A DNA stretch of 64,000 nucleotides from Arthrobacter sp. YD4 (GTDB lineage: Bacteria > Actinomycetota > Actinomycetes > Actinomycetales > Micrococcaceae). A program made the position numbers and the translations under genes. Position 1 is the first letter of the stretch. Every line of letters starts with the position of its first letter. The notes below the pieces were generated by a model that worked only from the letters and a program-made list of their open reading frames with translations, was not told the origin of the DNA and made no database searches. The stretch covers positions 1-64,000 of the forward strand of contig NZ_JAUHHD010000007.1 in the NCBI RefSeq assembly GCF_030410515.1, written 5' to 3'. Below, piece after piece: positions 8,348-17,211 of this stretch.

Positions 8348-9718
8348 TCAGCGGGGCAGCGCGGCGCCGTGTGCAGACCCGGCCCCGGCACGGCCGAGCC
8401 CCCGCACCGTCCAGCCGGCCGCGGTCCAGGCCCCGGCGTCGAGCGCGTTCCGGGCATCCAGCAGGACCCGGCGGCGGACCCGGTCCCCGGCGGCACGGGG
8501 GTCCAGGGTCCGGTACTGCTCCCATTCGGTCAGCAGCAGCACCAGCTCGGCGCCGTCGAGGGCCGCGTCCGTGCCGGCCTCGAAGCGCAGCTGCGGGTGG
8601 TGCAGCCAGGCGTTGTTGACGGCCGCGGGGTCGGTGACGGTGACGTGGGCGCCGTCGTCGGCGAGCCGTCGGGCGACGTCCAGGGCGGGGGAATCCCGGA
8701 TGTCGTCGGTGTCCGGTTTGAACGCCGCCCCAAGCACCGTGACCCGGCGTCCGGCCACGCTGCCGCCGCACAGCTCCCGGGCCGCGGCCACCGTCCGGGA
8801 GCGCTGGTTGCGGTTGATCCCGTCCACCGTGGCCATCCAGTCGTCCACCGAGTCCACGCCCAGCTCCCGGGCCTGGACGCGGAGCGAGCGGATGTCCTTG
8901 GGCAGGCAGCCGCCGCCGAAGCCCAGGCCCGCGTGCAGGTACCGGCCGCCGATCCGCGGGTCCAGGCCCATCGCGGCGCCCAGCTCGGTGACGTCCCCGC
9001 CGGCGGCCTCGCAGAGCTCCGCCATGGCGTTGATGAAGCTCAGCTTCGTGGCCAGGTAGGCGTTGGCGGCGGACTTGATCAGCTCGGCCGTGGCGAAGGT
9101 GCAGACCAGCCGGGGGATCCCGGCCGTCAGCAGCGGGGCGTAAACCGCGTCCAGGGCCGCGGTGACGGCGGCCGCTGCGCTGTCCGGCTGCTCCGCCGCG
9201 TGCGCCCCGCCGGGGACGCCGTACACCAGCCGGTCCGGGACCAGGGAGTCCTTGACCGAGGTGCCCTGGCGCAGGAACTCGGGGTTCCAGCCCAGCAGCA
9301 CGTCCGGCCGGCCCGCCAGCACCCCGCCGAGCATGTCCACGGTGCCCACCGGGACGGTGGATTTGCCGACGACGGCGGACCCCGGGGCGAGGAACGGCAG
9401 CAGGGCCTCGGTGGCGGCGATCAGGTAGCTGAGGTCGGCGCCGTCGGAGGTCTTCGACTGCGGGGTGCCGACGCAGAGGAAGTGCAGCTGCGCCCCGGCG
9501 GCGTCGGCGAAGCTGGTGGAGAACGTGAGCCGGCCGTTGGCCCGCCCGTCGCGCAGCAGCTCGTCCAGTCCCGGCTCGTGGAAGGGCGCGGTGCCGCGAT
9601 CCAGCTGGGCGACCTTGGCGGCGTCGACGTCGATCCCCACCACGCTGTGGCCCATCGAGGCGAGGGTGGCGGCGTGCACGGCGCCGAGGTAGCCGCAGCC
9701 AATCACGGAAATTTTCAC
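8348..9718 (-). CDS. ugd: UDP-glucose 6-dehydrogenase
   Basis: Oxidises UDP-glucose to UDP-glucuronate with two NAD+. The 456-aa product begins with the Rossmann motif GCGYLG and carries the catalytic cysteine in GFGGGCLPKD (C271), both diagnostic for the UDP-glucose/GDP-mannose dehydrogenase family; length is normal. The GTG start at 9718 overlaps the stop codon of the mannosyltransferase (GTGA) and has a GAGGAG site 8 nt upstream, so translation is probably coupled. A GDP-mannose dehydrogenase activity is a less likely alternative. With the preceding gene it fits glucuronosyl-glycolipid or polysaccharide synthesis. Confidence 0.93.
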   Translation of the reverse strand: MKISVIGCGYLGAVHAATLASMGHSVVGIDVDAAKVAQLDRGTAPFHEPGLDELLRDGRANGRLTFSTSFADAAGAQLHFLCVGTPQSKTSDGADLSYLIAATEALLPFLAPGSAVVGKSTVPVGTVDMLGGVLAGRPDVLLGWNPEFLRQGTSVKDSLVPDRLVYGVPGGAHAAEQPDSAAAAVTAALDAVYAPLLTAGIPRLVCTFATAELIKSAANAYLATKLSFINAMAELCEAAGGDVTELGAAMGLDPRIGGRYLHAGLGFGGGCLPKDIRSLRVQARELGVDSVDDWMATVDGINRNQRSRTVAAARELCGGSVAGRRVTVLGAAFKPDTDDIRDSPALDVARRLADDGAHVTVTDPAAVNNAWLHHPQLRFEAGTDAALDGAELVLLLTEWEQYRTLDPRAAGDRVRRRVLLDARNALDAGAWTAAGWTVRGLGRAGAGSAHGAALPR

Positions 9719-10884
9719 AGGGTTGCTCCTCTTCCGGGGCGGGTGGCGGAGGCGGCGCCGGCGGGTGCCGGTGCGCCGGTGGAGACCTCGCGGTAATGGG
9801 TGACGAGTTCCTCGCCGAGGGCGTGCCAGGTCCGGCCCTGGACCGCGGCGTGGGCGGCCTCCGCAAAGGCCCGGCGCTTGGCGCCGTCGCCTGCCAGGTC
9901 CGCCACCCGTGCGCGCAGCCCGGCGAGGTCGCCGGGCTCGTACAGCCAGCCGGTGCGGGAGTTCTCCACCAGGTCCAGCGGGCCGCCGCGGCCGGTGGCG
10001 ACCACCGGCACGCCGGACGCCATGGCCTCCTGGATGGTCTGGCAGAAGGTTTCGAATTCGCCGGGGTGGACGAACAGGTCGAAGGAGGCCACGGTCCGGG
10101 CGAGGTCCTCGCCGCCCAGGAACCCGGTGAACAGGGCGCCCGGCAGCGCCGCCTCGAGGGCCGCCCGCTGCGGGCCGTCGCCCACGATCACCAGCCGGGT
10201 GCCGGGGAGGTCCGCCAGCACTGCCAGGTCCTCCACCTGCTTTTCGGCCGCGAGCCGGCCCACGTAGCCGATGATGCGCTCGCCGGCCGGGGCGACGGCC
10301 GCCCGCCAGCCGTCGTCGCGCTTGGCCGGGTGGAACCGTGCGGTGTCCACGCCCCGGCGCCACATCTGCACCCGGGGGATGCCGCGCCCGCGGAACTGCT
10401 GCAGCGCGAAGGTCGAGGGAACCAGGGTCCGGGTGGCCAGCAGGTGGATCTGCTCCACCCGGTTCCACGCCCAGTTCTCCAGGTAGGGCACGCCGTACCG
10501 GGCCGCGTAGCCGGGGACCTCGGTCTGGTAGATGGCCACGGTGGGGATGCCGAGCTGGTGTGCTGCCTGCACCGCCCGCCAGCCCAGAACGAACGGGGAG
10601 GCGAGGTGGACGACGTCGGGCGCGTAGCCGGCAAGGATTCGCTTGACCCGGGCCACGCCTCCCATCGCCACCCGCACGTTGGAGTAGCCGGCCAGGGGGA
10701 GCGCGGGGAGCCGGTGGATCCGGGCCCCGTAGACCTCGTCCGGGACGCCGGTGTCCTGTCCGGAGGGGCAGATCACCAGCACCTCGTCGCCGCGGGACTG
10801 GAGATGCTCCAGGACCCGCAGGATGGAGTGGGTGACCCCGTTCATCTGGGGCAGGAATGATTCGGCGACGAGTGCGATCCTCAC
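9715..10884 (-). CDS. mgtA: MgtA-like GDP-mannose-dependent alpha-mannosyltransferase
   Basis: GT4-family retaining glycosyltransferase, 389 aa, membrane-peripheral. The N-terminus (MRIALVAESFLPQMNGVT), DVVHLASPF, YQTEVPGYAARYG and GVDTARFHP are typical of actinobacterial MgtA/PimB-type mannosyltransferases; the GPQRAALE and FETFCQTIQEAMASG segments are the GT4 nucleotide-sugar site. In Corynebacterium MgtA adds mannose to glucuronosyl-diacylglycerol, the anchor of a lipomannan. The adjoining ugd gene, which makes UDP-glucuronate, supports that role here. The GTG start follows closely on GGTGGAGG. The 81-nt gap to the NfeD-like gene shows no clear terminator. A sulfoquinovosyl- or other diacylglycerol glycosyltransferase role is an alternative. 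Confidence 0.85.
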   Translation of the reverse strand: MRIALVAESFLPQMNGVTHSILRVLEHLQSRGDEVLVICPSGQDTGVPDEVYGARIHRLPALPLAGYSNVRVAMGGVARVKRILAGYAPDVVHLASPFVLGWRAVQAAHQLGIPTVAIYQTEVPGYAARYGVPYLENWAWNRVEQIHLLATRTLVPSTFALQQFRGRGIPRVQMWRRGVDTARFHPAKRDDGWRAAVAPAGERIIGYVGRLAAEKQVEDLAVLADLPGTRLVIVGDGPQRAALEAALPGALFTGFLGGEDLARTVASFDLFVHPGEFETFCQTIQEAMASGVPVVATGRGGPLDLVENSRTGWLYEPGDLAGLRARVADLAGDGAKRRAFAEAAHAAVQGRTWHALGEELVTHYREVSTGAPAPAGAASATRPGRGATL

Positions 10885-10965
10885 CCCTCCACCGTGGGTG
10901 CCGCGGCTGACGGCCCGGGGTGGCGGGCGTGGCGTGCGGGGGAAGACTGGGTTAACAGGCGGGGA

Positions 10966-11214
10966 TCAGGGCCGGCTGCCGCCGCGGAGCACGTCGGGGA
11001 GTTCGTCCACGTAGACCGTCTGGGGAGGCTCGTAGTAGATCACCAGGACCTCCTCGCCCACCGCGAAGCTGCTTTCCTTGTCGAAGGGGTGGGCGTGGAA
11101 GGCGCTGATGCCGCCGCGGAACGGCAGCATCACCTCACCGAGAGTCCCCGGGCCTACCCGGCCGGAGACCCGGCCGATCCGCCCGGTCAGGCTCCGGTCG
11201 ACGTTCCTGGGCAT
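10966..11214 (-). CDS. Short NfeD-like OB-fold protein
   Basis: 82-aa protein with the pattern of the C-terminal OB-fold of NfeD (GRIGRVSGRVGPGTLGEV, then FAVGEEVLVIYYEP). NfeD proteins partner with flotillin-type band-7 proteins in membrane microdomains. No membrane segment or protease domain is present, so this is a minimal soluble form. It starts 9 nt after the flotillin stop codon with AGGA upstream, which fixes the pairing. The assignment rests on context as much as on the short sequence. Confidence 0.72.
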   Translation of the reverse strand: MPRNVDRSLTGRIGRVSGRVGPGTLGEVMLPFRGGISAFHAHPFDKESSFAVGEEVLVIYYEPPQTVYVDELPDVLRGGSRP

Positions 11215-11223
11215 GCTGCGTTC

Positions 11224-12711
11224 CTAGCTGCCCGGCGTCGGCTGCTTCGGGGCGGTGCGGCCCTGGGGTCCCGGTGTACCGTCCGCCCGCGTGCCGTCCG
11301 CCCGGGCGCCGTCGCGGCCGTTCTTCAGCGAGCTCCGCAGCGCCGGGAGGTAGTCGCCCACCTGGGCGAGGATGCCACCGACCATCCGGTTCAGGCCTTC
11401 GCCGCCGTTGAGCACCGTCAGCTGCCCGACGTGCGCGAACGGCTCCGCGGCCGCGGCGACAATGCCGGGCATGTTCTCCGCGAGTTGCTGGGAGATGACC
11501 GCGTCCTGGTTGGTGCCCAGGGCCTCGCCCCGGGCCTTGATGCCCTCTGCCTCGGCGAGGGCCTTGGCCTTGATGGCCGACGCCGCCGCGTCACCGCGGG
11601 CCTTCGTGGCCGCTGCCTCCGCCTCGCCGGTCACCCGGGTGGCGCCTGCGGCGGCGGCCGCGGCGTTGGCGTTGGCCTGCGCCTGCAGCTCGGTGCGCCG
11701 GGCGTTGGCCTGGGCCTCGAGTTCGGTGCGGCGGGCCAGGGCCTCGGCGGCGCTGATGTCCGCGGACTTCTGGCCCTCCGCCTCGGTCCGTTTGGCGTAG
11801 GCCTTCGCGTCCGCGGGTTTGCGGATGGTGGTCTGCAGCTTCTGCTCCTCCCGGTCCGCCTCCAGCTTGGCCACCTCGGTCTCCTGCACCACCACCTGTT
11901 GCCGGGCGGTGGCGTCCGCGAGTGGCCCGGCCTGGGCGGCGTTGGCGCGGGCGCGTTCGGCGTTGGCCTGTGCCTCGGACTGCTTGATGGCGGAGAGGCT
12001 CTGGGCGTCCGCGATCTGGGCGGCGGCCTCGGCCTCCCGTTCCGCGGCCTCCCGGTTGCGGGTGGCCTCGGCGATCCGGGCCTCCATTTTGACCTGGGCG
12101 ATGTGCGGCTTGGCGATGTTCTGGATGTAGCCGGTGGGGTCCTGCAGGTCCTTGATCTGCAGCGAGTCCACCACCAGGCCCAGCTTCTCCATCTCCACGC
12201 CGCTGGCGCTGCGGACCTGGGAGCCCAGCTTGTCCCGCTCGCGGATGATCTCCTCCACGGTCATGCTGCCGATGATCGAGCGCAGGTGGCCCTCGAAGAC
12301 GTTGTAGACCTGGCTCTGCATCTTGGGCTGCTGTCCGAGGAAGCGGCGGGCGGCGTTGGCGATGAAGGGAGGCGCGTCGCCGATCTTGTAGATCACCACG
12401 CCCTCGACGATCACCTGGATGCCCTGGGAGGTTACGCAGGAGACCTTGAGTTCGGTCTCGTTCAGGGTCAGCGAGAGGGCCCGGACGGTCTGCAGGCCGG
12501 GCACCACCAGAGCGCCCTTGCCGGTGACGATCTTGAAGTCCATGCCGTCCCGGGTTTCCAGCGTTCCCCGGGTCAGCCCGGAGATGATCAGCGCCTCATT
12601 CGGCTCCGCCACCTTCCACATCAGCTTCACCGCCACCCAGATGAGGGCGACGACGACGATCACCCCCGCGACGACGGCGAAGAACGGGATGAGGGACGTG
12701 AGATCAGGCAT
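11224..12711 (-). CDS. Flotillin-like SPFH/band-7 protein
   Basis: Membrane-anchored scaffold of lipid microdomains, 495 aa. One N-terminal membrane segment (about residues 8-32) is followed by an SPFH/band-7 domain (about 35-220; EPNEALIISG, RFLGQ) and a long Ala/Glu/Gln-rich coiled coil (about 220-410) with the flotillin-type repeats of EAxAxA residues. The start at 12711 has GAAAGG upstream; the extended frame to 12783 runs into the intergenic hairpin. It heads a same-strand run with NfeD-like, mgtA and ugd genes, which links it by position to glycolipid synthesis. Confidence 0.9.
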   Translation of the reverse strand: MPDLTSLIPFFAVVAGVIVVVALIWVAVKLMWKVAEPNEALIISGLTRGTLETRDGMDFKIVTGKGALVVPGLQTVRALSLTLNETELKVSCVTSQGIQVIVEGVVIYKIGDAPPFIANAARRFLGQQPKMQSQVYNVFEGHLRSIIGSMTVEEIIRERDKLGSQVRSASGVEMEKLGLVVDSLQIKDLQDPTGYIQNIAKPHIAQVKMEARIAEATRNREAAEREAEAAAQIADAQSLSAIKQSEAQANAERARANAAQAGPLADATARQQVVVQETEVAKLEADREEQKLQTTIRKPADAKAYAKRTEAEGQKSADISAAEALARRTELEAQANARRTELQAQANANAAAAAAGATRVTGEAEAAATKARGDAAASAIKAKALAEAEGIKARGEALGTNQDAVISQQLAENMPGIVAAAAEPFAHVGQLTVLNGGEGLNRMVGGILAQVGDYLPALRSSLKNGRDGARADGTRADGTPGPQGRTAPKQPTPGS

Positions 12712-12789
12712 GGCCAACCTTTCGCGACGGTGCGTCAGGCCAGTCTGGGGTGACGGCGCCGGGTAAGTCCAGCATTTGGGCAAAAGAAG

Positions 12790-12830
12790 GCTGGTGCGGG
12801 CTTCGGGACGCTGCCCGGGCCCGCACCAGC
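12790..12830 (-). terminator. Terminator after the DUF4383 gene
   Basis: Perfect 11-bp inverted repeat (arms 12790-12800 and 12820-12830) in the 186-bp gap between the DUF4383 and flotillin genes. Read on the minus strand it is followed by CTTCTTTTG, a T-rich tail, so it is a factor-independent terminator for the DUF4383 transcript and separates it from the flotillin run. Confidence 0.75.
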
Positions 12831-12897
12831 GGGTACTACGACTTATCGGATTAGTTGAACTCGCTCCTCATTCGCGGCTCCCTTTCCCGGTGGTGGT

Positions 12898-13365
12898 TTA
12901 CCGGGTATCTGCGTCTTCGGCCAGGTGCCGTGAGAGCAGCCAGCCGGCGCCAATCATCGCCACGCCCAGCACCATGTGGGTCCAGTTATCCATGGTGTTG
13001 AAGGCCAGGAAATTGGCCGCCGAGCCGACGCCCACGATCAGCCCGTAGACGGCGAAGATGATGTACAACAGGCCAAATCCCATCAGGTAATTCCGGGCCC
13101 CCATGCTGTTGCGGGACATGACGTATCCGGTCCCGCCGATCGCGAACTGCACGATGTTCAGCAGCATCGACACCTGGAACAGATTGAGGAACATGGCATT
13201 CGAATCCGGTCCCAGGAACCGGAGTTCGCCGTAATGCGTGGTGATGCCCGGAATGAATCCCAGGACACCCACGACCATGAGGACAATACCCACACCCATG
13301 CCGACGTTCTGGACGTCTGTCCGTCCGAAATGGACGCCGTGTGCATGTGGGGATGCGGTAGTCAT
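12898..13365 (-). CDS. DUF4383 family membrane protein
   Basis: 155-aa integral membrane protein with four predicted helices (about 21-41, 62-83, 92-112, 126-146). The pattern of short helices with NLFQV..NIVQFAIG and GVGSAANFL..NTMDNWTH is that of the DUF4383 family, common in actinobacteria and of unknown function. The ATG at 13365 has TTGGAGG 8 nt upstream; the longer frame to 13485 would put a divergent promoter inside the gene. A terminator follows the gene. Confidence 0.82.
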   Translation of the reverse strand: MTTASPHAHGVHFGRTDVQNVGMGVGIVLMVVGVLGFIPGITTHYGELRFLGPDSNAMFLNLFQVSMLLNIVQFAIGGTGYVMSRNSMGARNYLMGFGLLYIIFAVYGLIVGVGSAANFLAFNTMDNWTHMVLGVAMIGAGWLLSRHLAEDADTR

Positions 13366-13496
13366 TTTCTGCCTCCAACCACTGATTGCGGACAGTTCAA
13401 TTTTACGGCGGAGGGGCCAAAAAAGCGCCGGGAATCGGGCCCCGGACGCCTGTCGGAACCCGGCTCCGAGGCCGCCGCGTGGCACGATGGATCACG

Positions 13497-14840
13497 ATGA
13501 AACTGCGCGCTGATCAGACCGGGGACCGTGGCCTTCCGATGCCGTTGTGGCTGCAGGGGGCGCTCGAGTCCGCGCAGGCCGCGGTGATCTCCGCGTTGGT
13601 GGTGATCGCCCCGATCGTGGCCGTCTGGGCCGGCGCCGGATTCCGCGAGAACGGCTTCGAGTTCCTGGCCCGCCTGGCCGGCCAGGCCTGGCTGCTGATC
13701 CACGGGGTCCCGCTGCTGCTGAACGGGGTCGGGGCCGACGCCGCCGCCCGCCCGGACGCCGGCACCCTCACCCTGATCCCGCTGGGCCTGACCCTCATCC
13801 CGTTCCTGCTCGCCTGGCGGGCCGGCCGCCGGCTGGCCCGGGCCTCCTACACGGACCAGCTCTGGCAGGCACTCGTCGGGTCCTGGCTGACCTACGCCGC
13901 GTTCGGGTTCGCCACCGGCTTCCTCTGCCGCACCGCCGAGGTGGGGGTGAGCCTCTGGGCCGCCTCCGCCGTCCCGCTGATTCCCTACGCCCTCGGCATG
14001 GTGGTGGGTGCCCGCCGCGAGGCCGGGTCCTGGAGCCGGCTGATCGGCGTCGACGCCGTGGCCTGGATCAGCCGCACCAGCCAGCACTCACGCTGGGCCG
14101 GGTCCTACCTGGGCTCCGCCATCAAGGCCGGGTTCGTCGCCGTGATGGCCACCCTGGCGATGGCCGCGGCGCTGCTGGCCGTGGACCTGCTGATCCACTG
14201 GAACCTGATCATCGACGTCTACGAGGCCCTGAATGCCGGGCCGGTGGGCGGGGCTGCCCTGACCATCGCGCAGCTGGGCTACCTGCCCAACATGGTGGTC
14301 TTCGCCCTCGCGTGGGCCTCCGGGGCAGGCTTCGCCCTCGGCGTCGGGTCCCAGGCCGGGCCGCTGGCCACCGCCGTCGGGCCGCTGCCGTCCATCCCCG
14401 TGTTCGCCGCGCTGCCCTCCGGCCCGCTGGACTACGCCCTCGTGGCGCTGGTAGTCCCAGTCCTGGCCGGAGCCCTGGCCGGCTGGTGGTTCCTGCGCGA
14501 GGGGGAGAACCACTTCGACGAATGGCTCTCCATCAAGGTCAAGGCCCGCTGGTTCACCGCCACCTTCTCCACGCTGGTCCTCGGCGCGCTGATCGGCGTC
14601 GTGGCCGGGGCGCTCGCGGCCGGGCTGGCGTGGCTGGCCCGCGGTTCTGCCGGGATCGGGCGGCTGACGGACATCGGGCCGGACCCGGTGGTGACGGCGC
14701 TGTTCGTCGCCTCCGAGGTGGGCGCCGGCGTCGTCATCGGCTACGCCGCGGGGCCGTGGCTGGAACGCCGGCAGCGGCTGCAGGAAGCTGACCTCTCGGC
14801 GTCGACCGCCTCTTCGTCCTCGTCAGCCCGGAGCAACTGA
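13497..14840 (+). CDS. DUF6350 family polytopic membrane protein
   Basis: 447-aa protein with about nine or ten predicted membrane helices and a Ser-rich C-terminal tail. Its sequence and its position just upstream of purN match the DUF6350 family (formerly annotated as a cell-division or integral membrane protein) that sits beside purN-purH in many actinobacteria. Molecular function is unknown. The start at 13497 is chosen because the helical region begins about 25 residues later; the frame extends upstream to 13386 but that stretch overlaps the opposite promoter. Divergent from the DUF4383 gene. Confidence 0.8.
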   Translation: MKLRADQTGDRGLPMPLWLQGALESAQAAVISALVVIAPIVAVWAGAGFRENGFEFLARLAGQAWLLIHGVPLLLNGVGADAAARPDAGTLTLIPLGLTLIPFLLAWRAGRRLARASYTDQLWQALVGSWLTYAAFGFATGFLCRTAEVGVSLWAASAVPLIPYALGMVVGARREAGSWSRLIGVDAVAWISRTSQHSRWAGSYLGSAIKAGFVAVMATLAMAAALLAVDLLIHWNLIIDVYEALNAGPVGGAALTIAQLGYLPNMVVFALAWASGAGFALGVGSQAGPLATAVGPLPSIPVFAALPSGPLDYALVALVVPVLAGALAGWWFLREGENHFDEWLSIKVKARWFTATFSTLVLGALIGVVAGALAAGLAWLARGSAGIGRLTDIGPDPVVTALFVASEVGAGVVIGYAAGPWLERRQRLQEADLSASTASSSSSARSN

Positions 14841-14857
14841 GCCCGGACGCGGGTGTC

Positions 14858-15250
14858 CTAGCGGAGCGGGGCCGGCAGGGATTTCTCCAACGTCACCCGG
14901 CAGGTGGAGGCCGCCTGCTCGGTCAGGGCGTGCCGCGCGCACTGCTGGTAGTCGCGGATCTGGGTGTAGAACACTGAACTGACCAGCAGCATCAGCACCA
15001 TTACGGTGGAAACCACCAGCCCGGAGATCGTCCCAAAGAGCACCATCCGGGACTCCCGGAGTTTCAGGGCCCGCACCAGCAGGACGACGCCGAGCACCAC
15101 CCCGCAGAGGGTGAGCAGCGCGGCCAGCCACAGGTAGGCGACGTCGAGCTGGAAGACGAAGAACGAGCCCAGGACCACGACGATAAAAGCGCGGAAGAGG
15201 TTCAACGTTCGCAGCCGCGACTCGGCCTTACCGCCCTGGGGAAAACTCAT
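14858..15250 (-). CDS. Small hypothetical membrane protein
   Basis: 130-aa protein that I do not recognise by family. It has three predicted membrane helices (about 17-35, 39-62, 70-94) and a C-terminal, probably extracytoplasmic, segment with two cysteines (QQCARHAL and STCRVTL) that could form a disulfide. The start has CTGGAAACC just upstream. It is placed convergently after DUF6350 and divergently from purN. Confidence 0.65.
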   Translation of the reverse strand: MSFPQGGKAESRLRTLNLFRAFIVVVLGSFFVFQLDVAYLWLAALLTLCGVVLGVVLLVRALKLRESRMVLFGTISGLVVSTVMVLMLLVSSVFYTQIRDYQQCARHALTEQAASTCRVTLEKSLPAPLR

Positions 15251-15277
15251 GGTTTCCAGCGTACGCGAGCGGCCGCC

Positions 15278-15283
15278 TAAGCT
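15278..15283 (+). promoter_or_regulatory. -10 box of purN, leaderless type
   Basis: TAAGCT lies 6 nt before the purN ATG, so transcription would begin at or next to the start codon. No ribosome-binding site is seen before purN, which agrees with a leaderless mRNA. The -35 box is not clear. Confidence 0.5.
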
Positions 15284-15289
15284 AAGTCA

Positions 15290-15859
15290 ATGCGCATCGT
15301 AGTCCTTGTTTCCGGCACCGGTTCGAACCTGCAGGCCGTCATCGACGCTGTCCGGGCCGGTGACCTGGACGTGGAGCTCGCCGCGGTCGGCGCGGACCGT
15401 CCCGGGACCTACGGAGTGGAGCGCTCGGCCGCCGCGGGGATCCCCACCTTCGTGGTGGACTTCAAGGCCTACCCGGACCGTGCCGCTTGGAACGCGGCCC
15501 TGACCGAGGCCGTCGCCGCCTTCCGGCCCGACGTCGTCGTCTCCTCCGGGTTCATGCGGATCGTCAGCGCCGACTTCATCGCGGCGTTCGACGGCAAATA
15601 CCTCAACACCCACCCGGCGCTGCTCCCGGCCTTCCCCGGAGCACACGGCGTCCGCGACGCCCTGGCGTACGGGATCAAGGTCACCGGCTGCACGGTGCAC
15701 TGGGCCGACGCCGGCGTGGACACCGGCCCGATCATCGCCCAGGAGGCAGTCGCGGTGGAGGACGGGGACACCGAGGAGACCCTGCACGAGCGGATCAAGA
15801 CCGTGGAGCGGCGCCTGCTGGTGTCCACCCTCCGCGACCTCGCCGCCGCCAAGCAGTAA
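15290..15859 (+). CDS. purN: Phosphoribosylglycinamide formyltransferase
   Basis: PurN, 189 aa, third step of purine synthesis: transfers formyl from 10-formyl-THF to GAR. The substrate loop SGTGSNLQA (8-16), the catalytic Asn-His segment LNTHPALLPAFPG and the catalytic Asp in DAGVDTGPII are present; length is normal for the family. It normally stands next to purH in related genomes, but here about 2.9 kb with a collagen-like gene and a transporter separates the two. The palindromic repeat at 15878 follows 18 nt after the stop and may end its transcript. Confidence 0.96.
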   Translation: MRIVVLVSGTGSNLQAVIDAVRAGDLDVELAAVGADRPGTYGVERSAAAGIPTFVVDFKAYPDRAAWNAALTEAVAAFRPDVVVSSGFMRIVSADFIAAFDGKYLNTHPALLPAFPGAHGVRDALAYGIKVTGCTVHWADAGVDTGPIIAQEAVAVEDGDTEETLHERIKTVERRLLVSTLRDLAAAKQ

Positions 15860-15877
15860 CGCCCCCCACGGATACAG

Positions 15878-15951
15878 ATGCCCTATCACTTGTGGTTGCC
15901 AACGGACCGGAATGGCAACCGCAGGCGATAGGGCATTCGGCGTCTGAGGGG
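15878..15951 (+). repeat. Palindromic REP-like repeat, copy 1
   Basis: 23-nt arms (15878-15900 and 15914-15936; three mismatches, two of them G-U compatible) that begin ATGCCCTATC and end GATAGGGCAT, followed by a conserved tail TCGGCGTCTGAGGGG. Copy 2 is at 17132-17205 in the same orientation with the same tail, so the two bracket the collagen-like gene. The form (imperfect hairpin with a one-sided tail) is like REP elements; the hairpin could also act as a terminator although no T run follows. Confidence 0.8.
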
Positions 15952-16142
15952 AGAGAAGGCGGCAGTCCCGGCGGCGCCGTCTGCCTTTCGAGGCCAAGTA
16001 GCGCGGGGCGCAAGAACGAGTACACCGCGAAAAAGACGGGTAGCGGAAGGGTAAAGACGAGTACAGACGACCCGGTTTTCGGCGCCTACCGGACCGTAGG
16101 CTGACGCCGTCTCATCCGCTTCTTCCGTCTCTGGGGGTCCTC

Positions 16143-17120
<978 letters not shown>

Positions 17121-17131
17121 CACCACCACAA

Positions 17132-17205
17132 ATGCCCTATCGCTTGCGGTTGCCTCCGGGCAGGAAAAGCAACCGCAAGTGATAGGGCATTCGGCGTGCG
17201 AGGGG
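17132..17205 (+). repeat. Palindromic REP-like repeat, copy 2
   Basis: Same element as at 15878: arms 17132-17154 and 17169-17190 starting ATGCCCTATC and ending GATAGGGCAT, with the tail TCGGCGTGCGAGGGG. It lies 11 nt after the collagen-like gene and 7 nt before the end of the convergent MFS gene, so the hairpin may serve both as terminator. The internal arm variants differ between copies, which argues for old or independent insertion rather than recent duplication. Confidence 0.8.
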
Positions 17206-17211
17206 TGGGCG

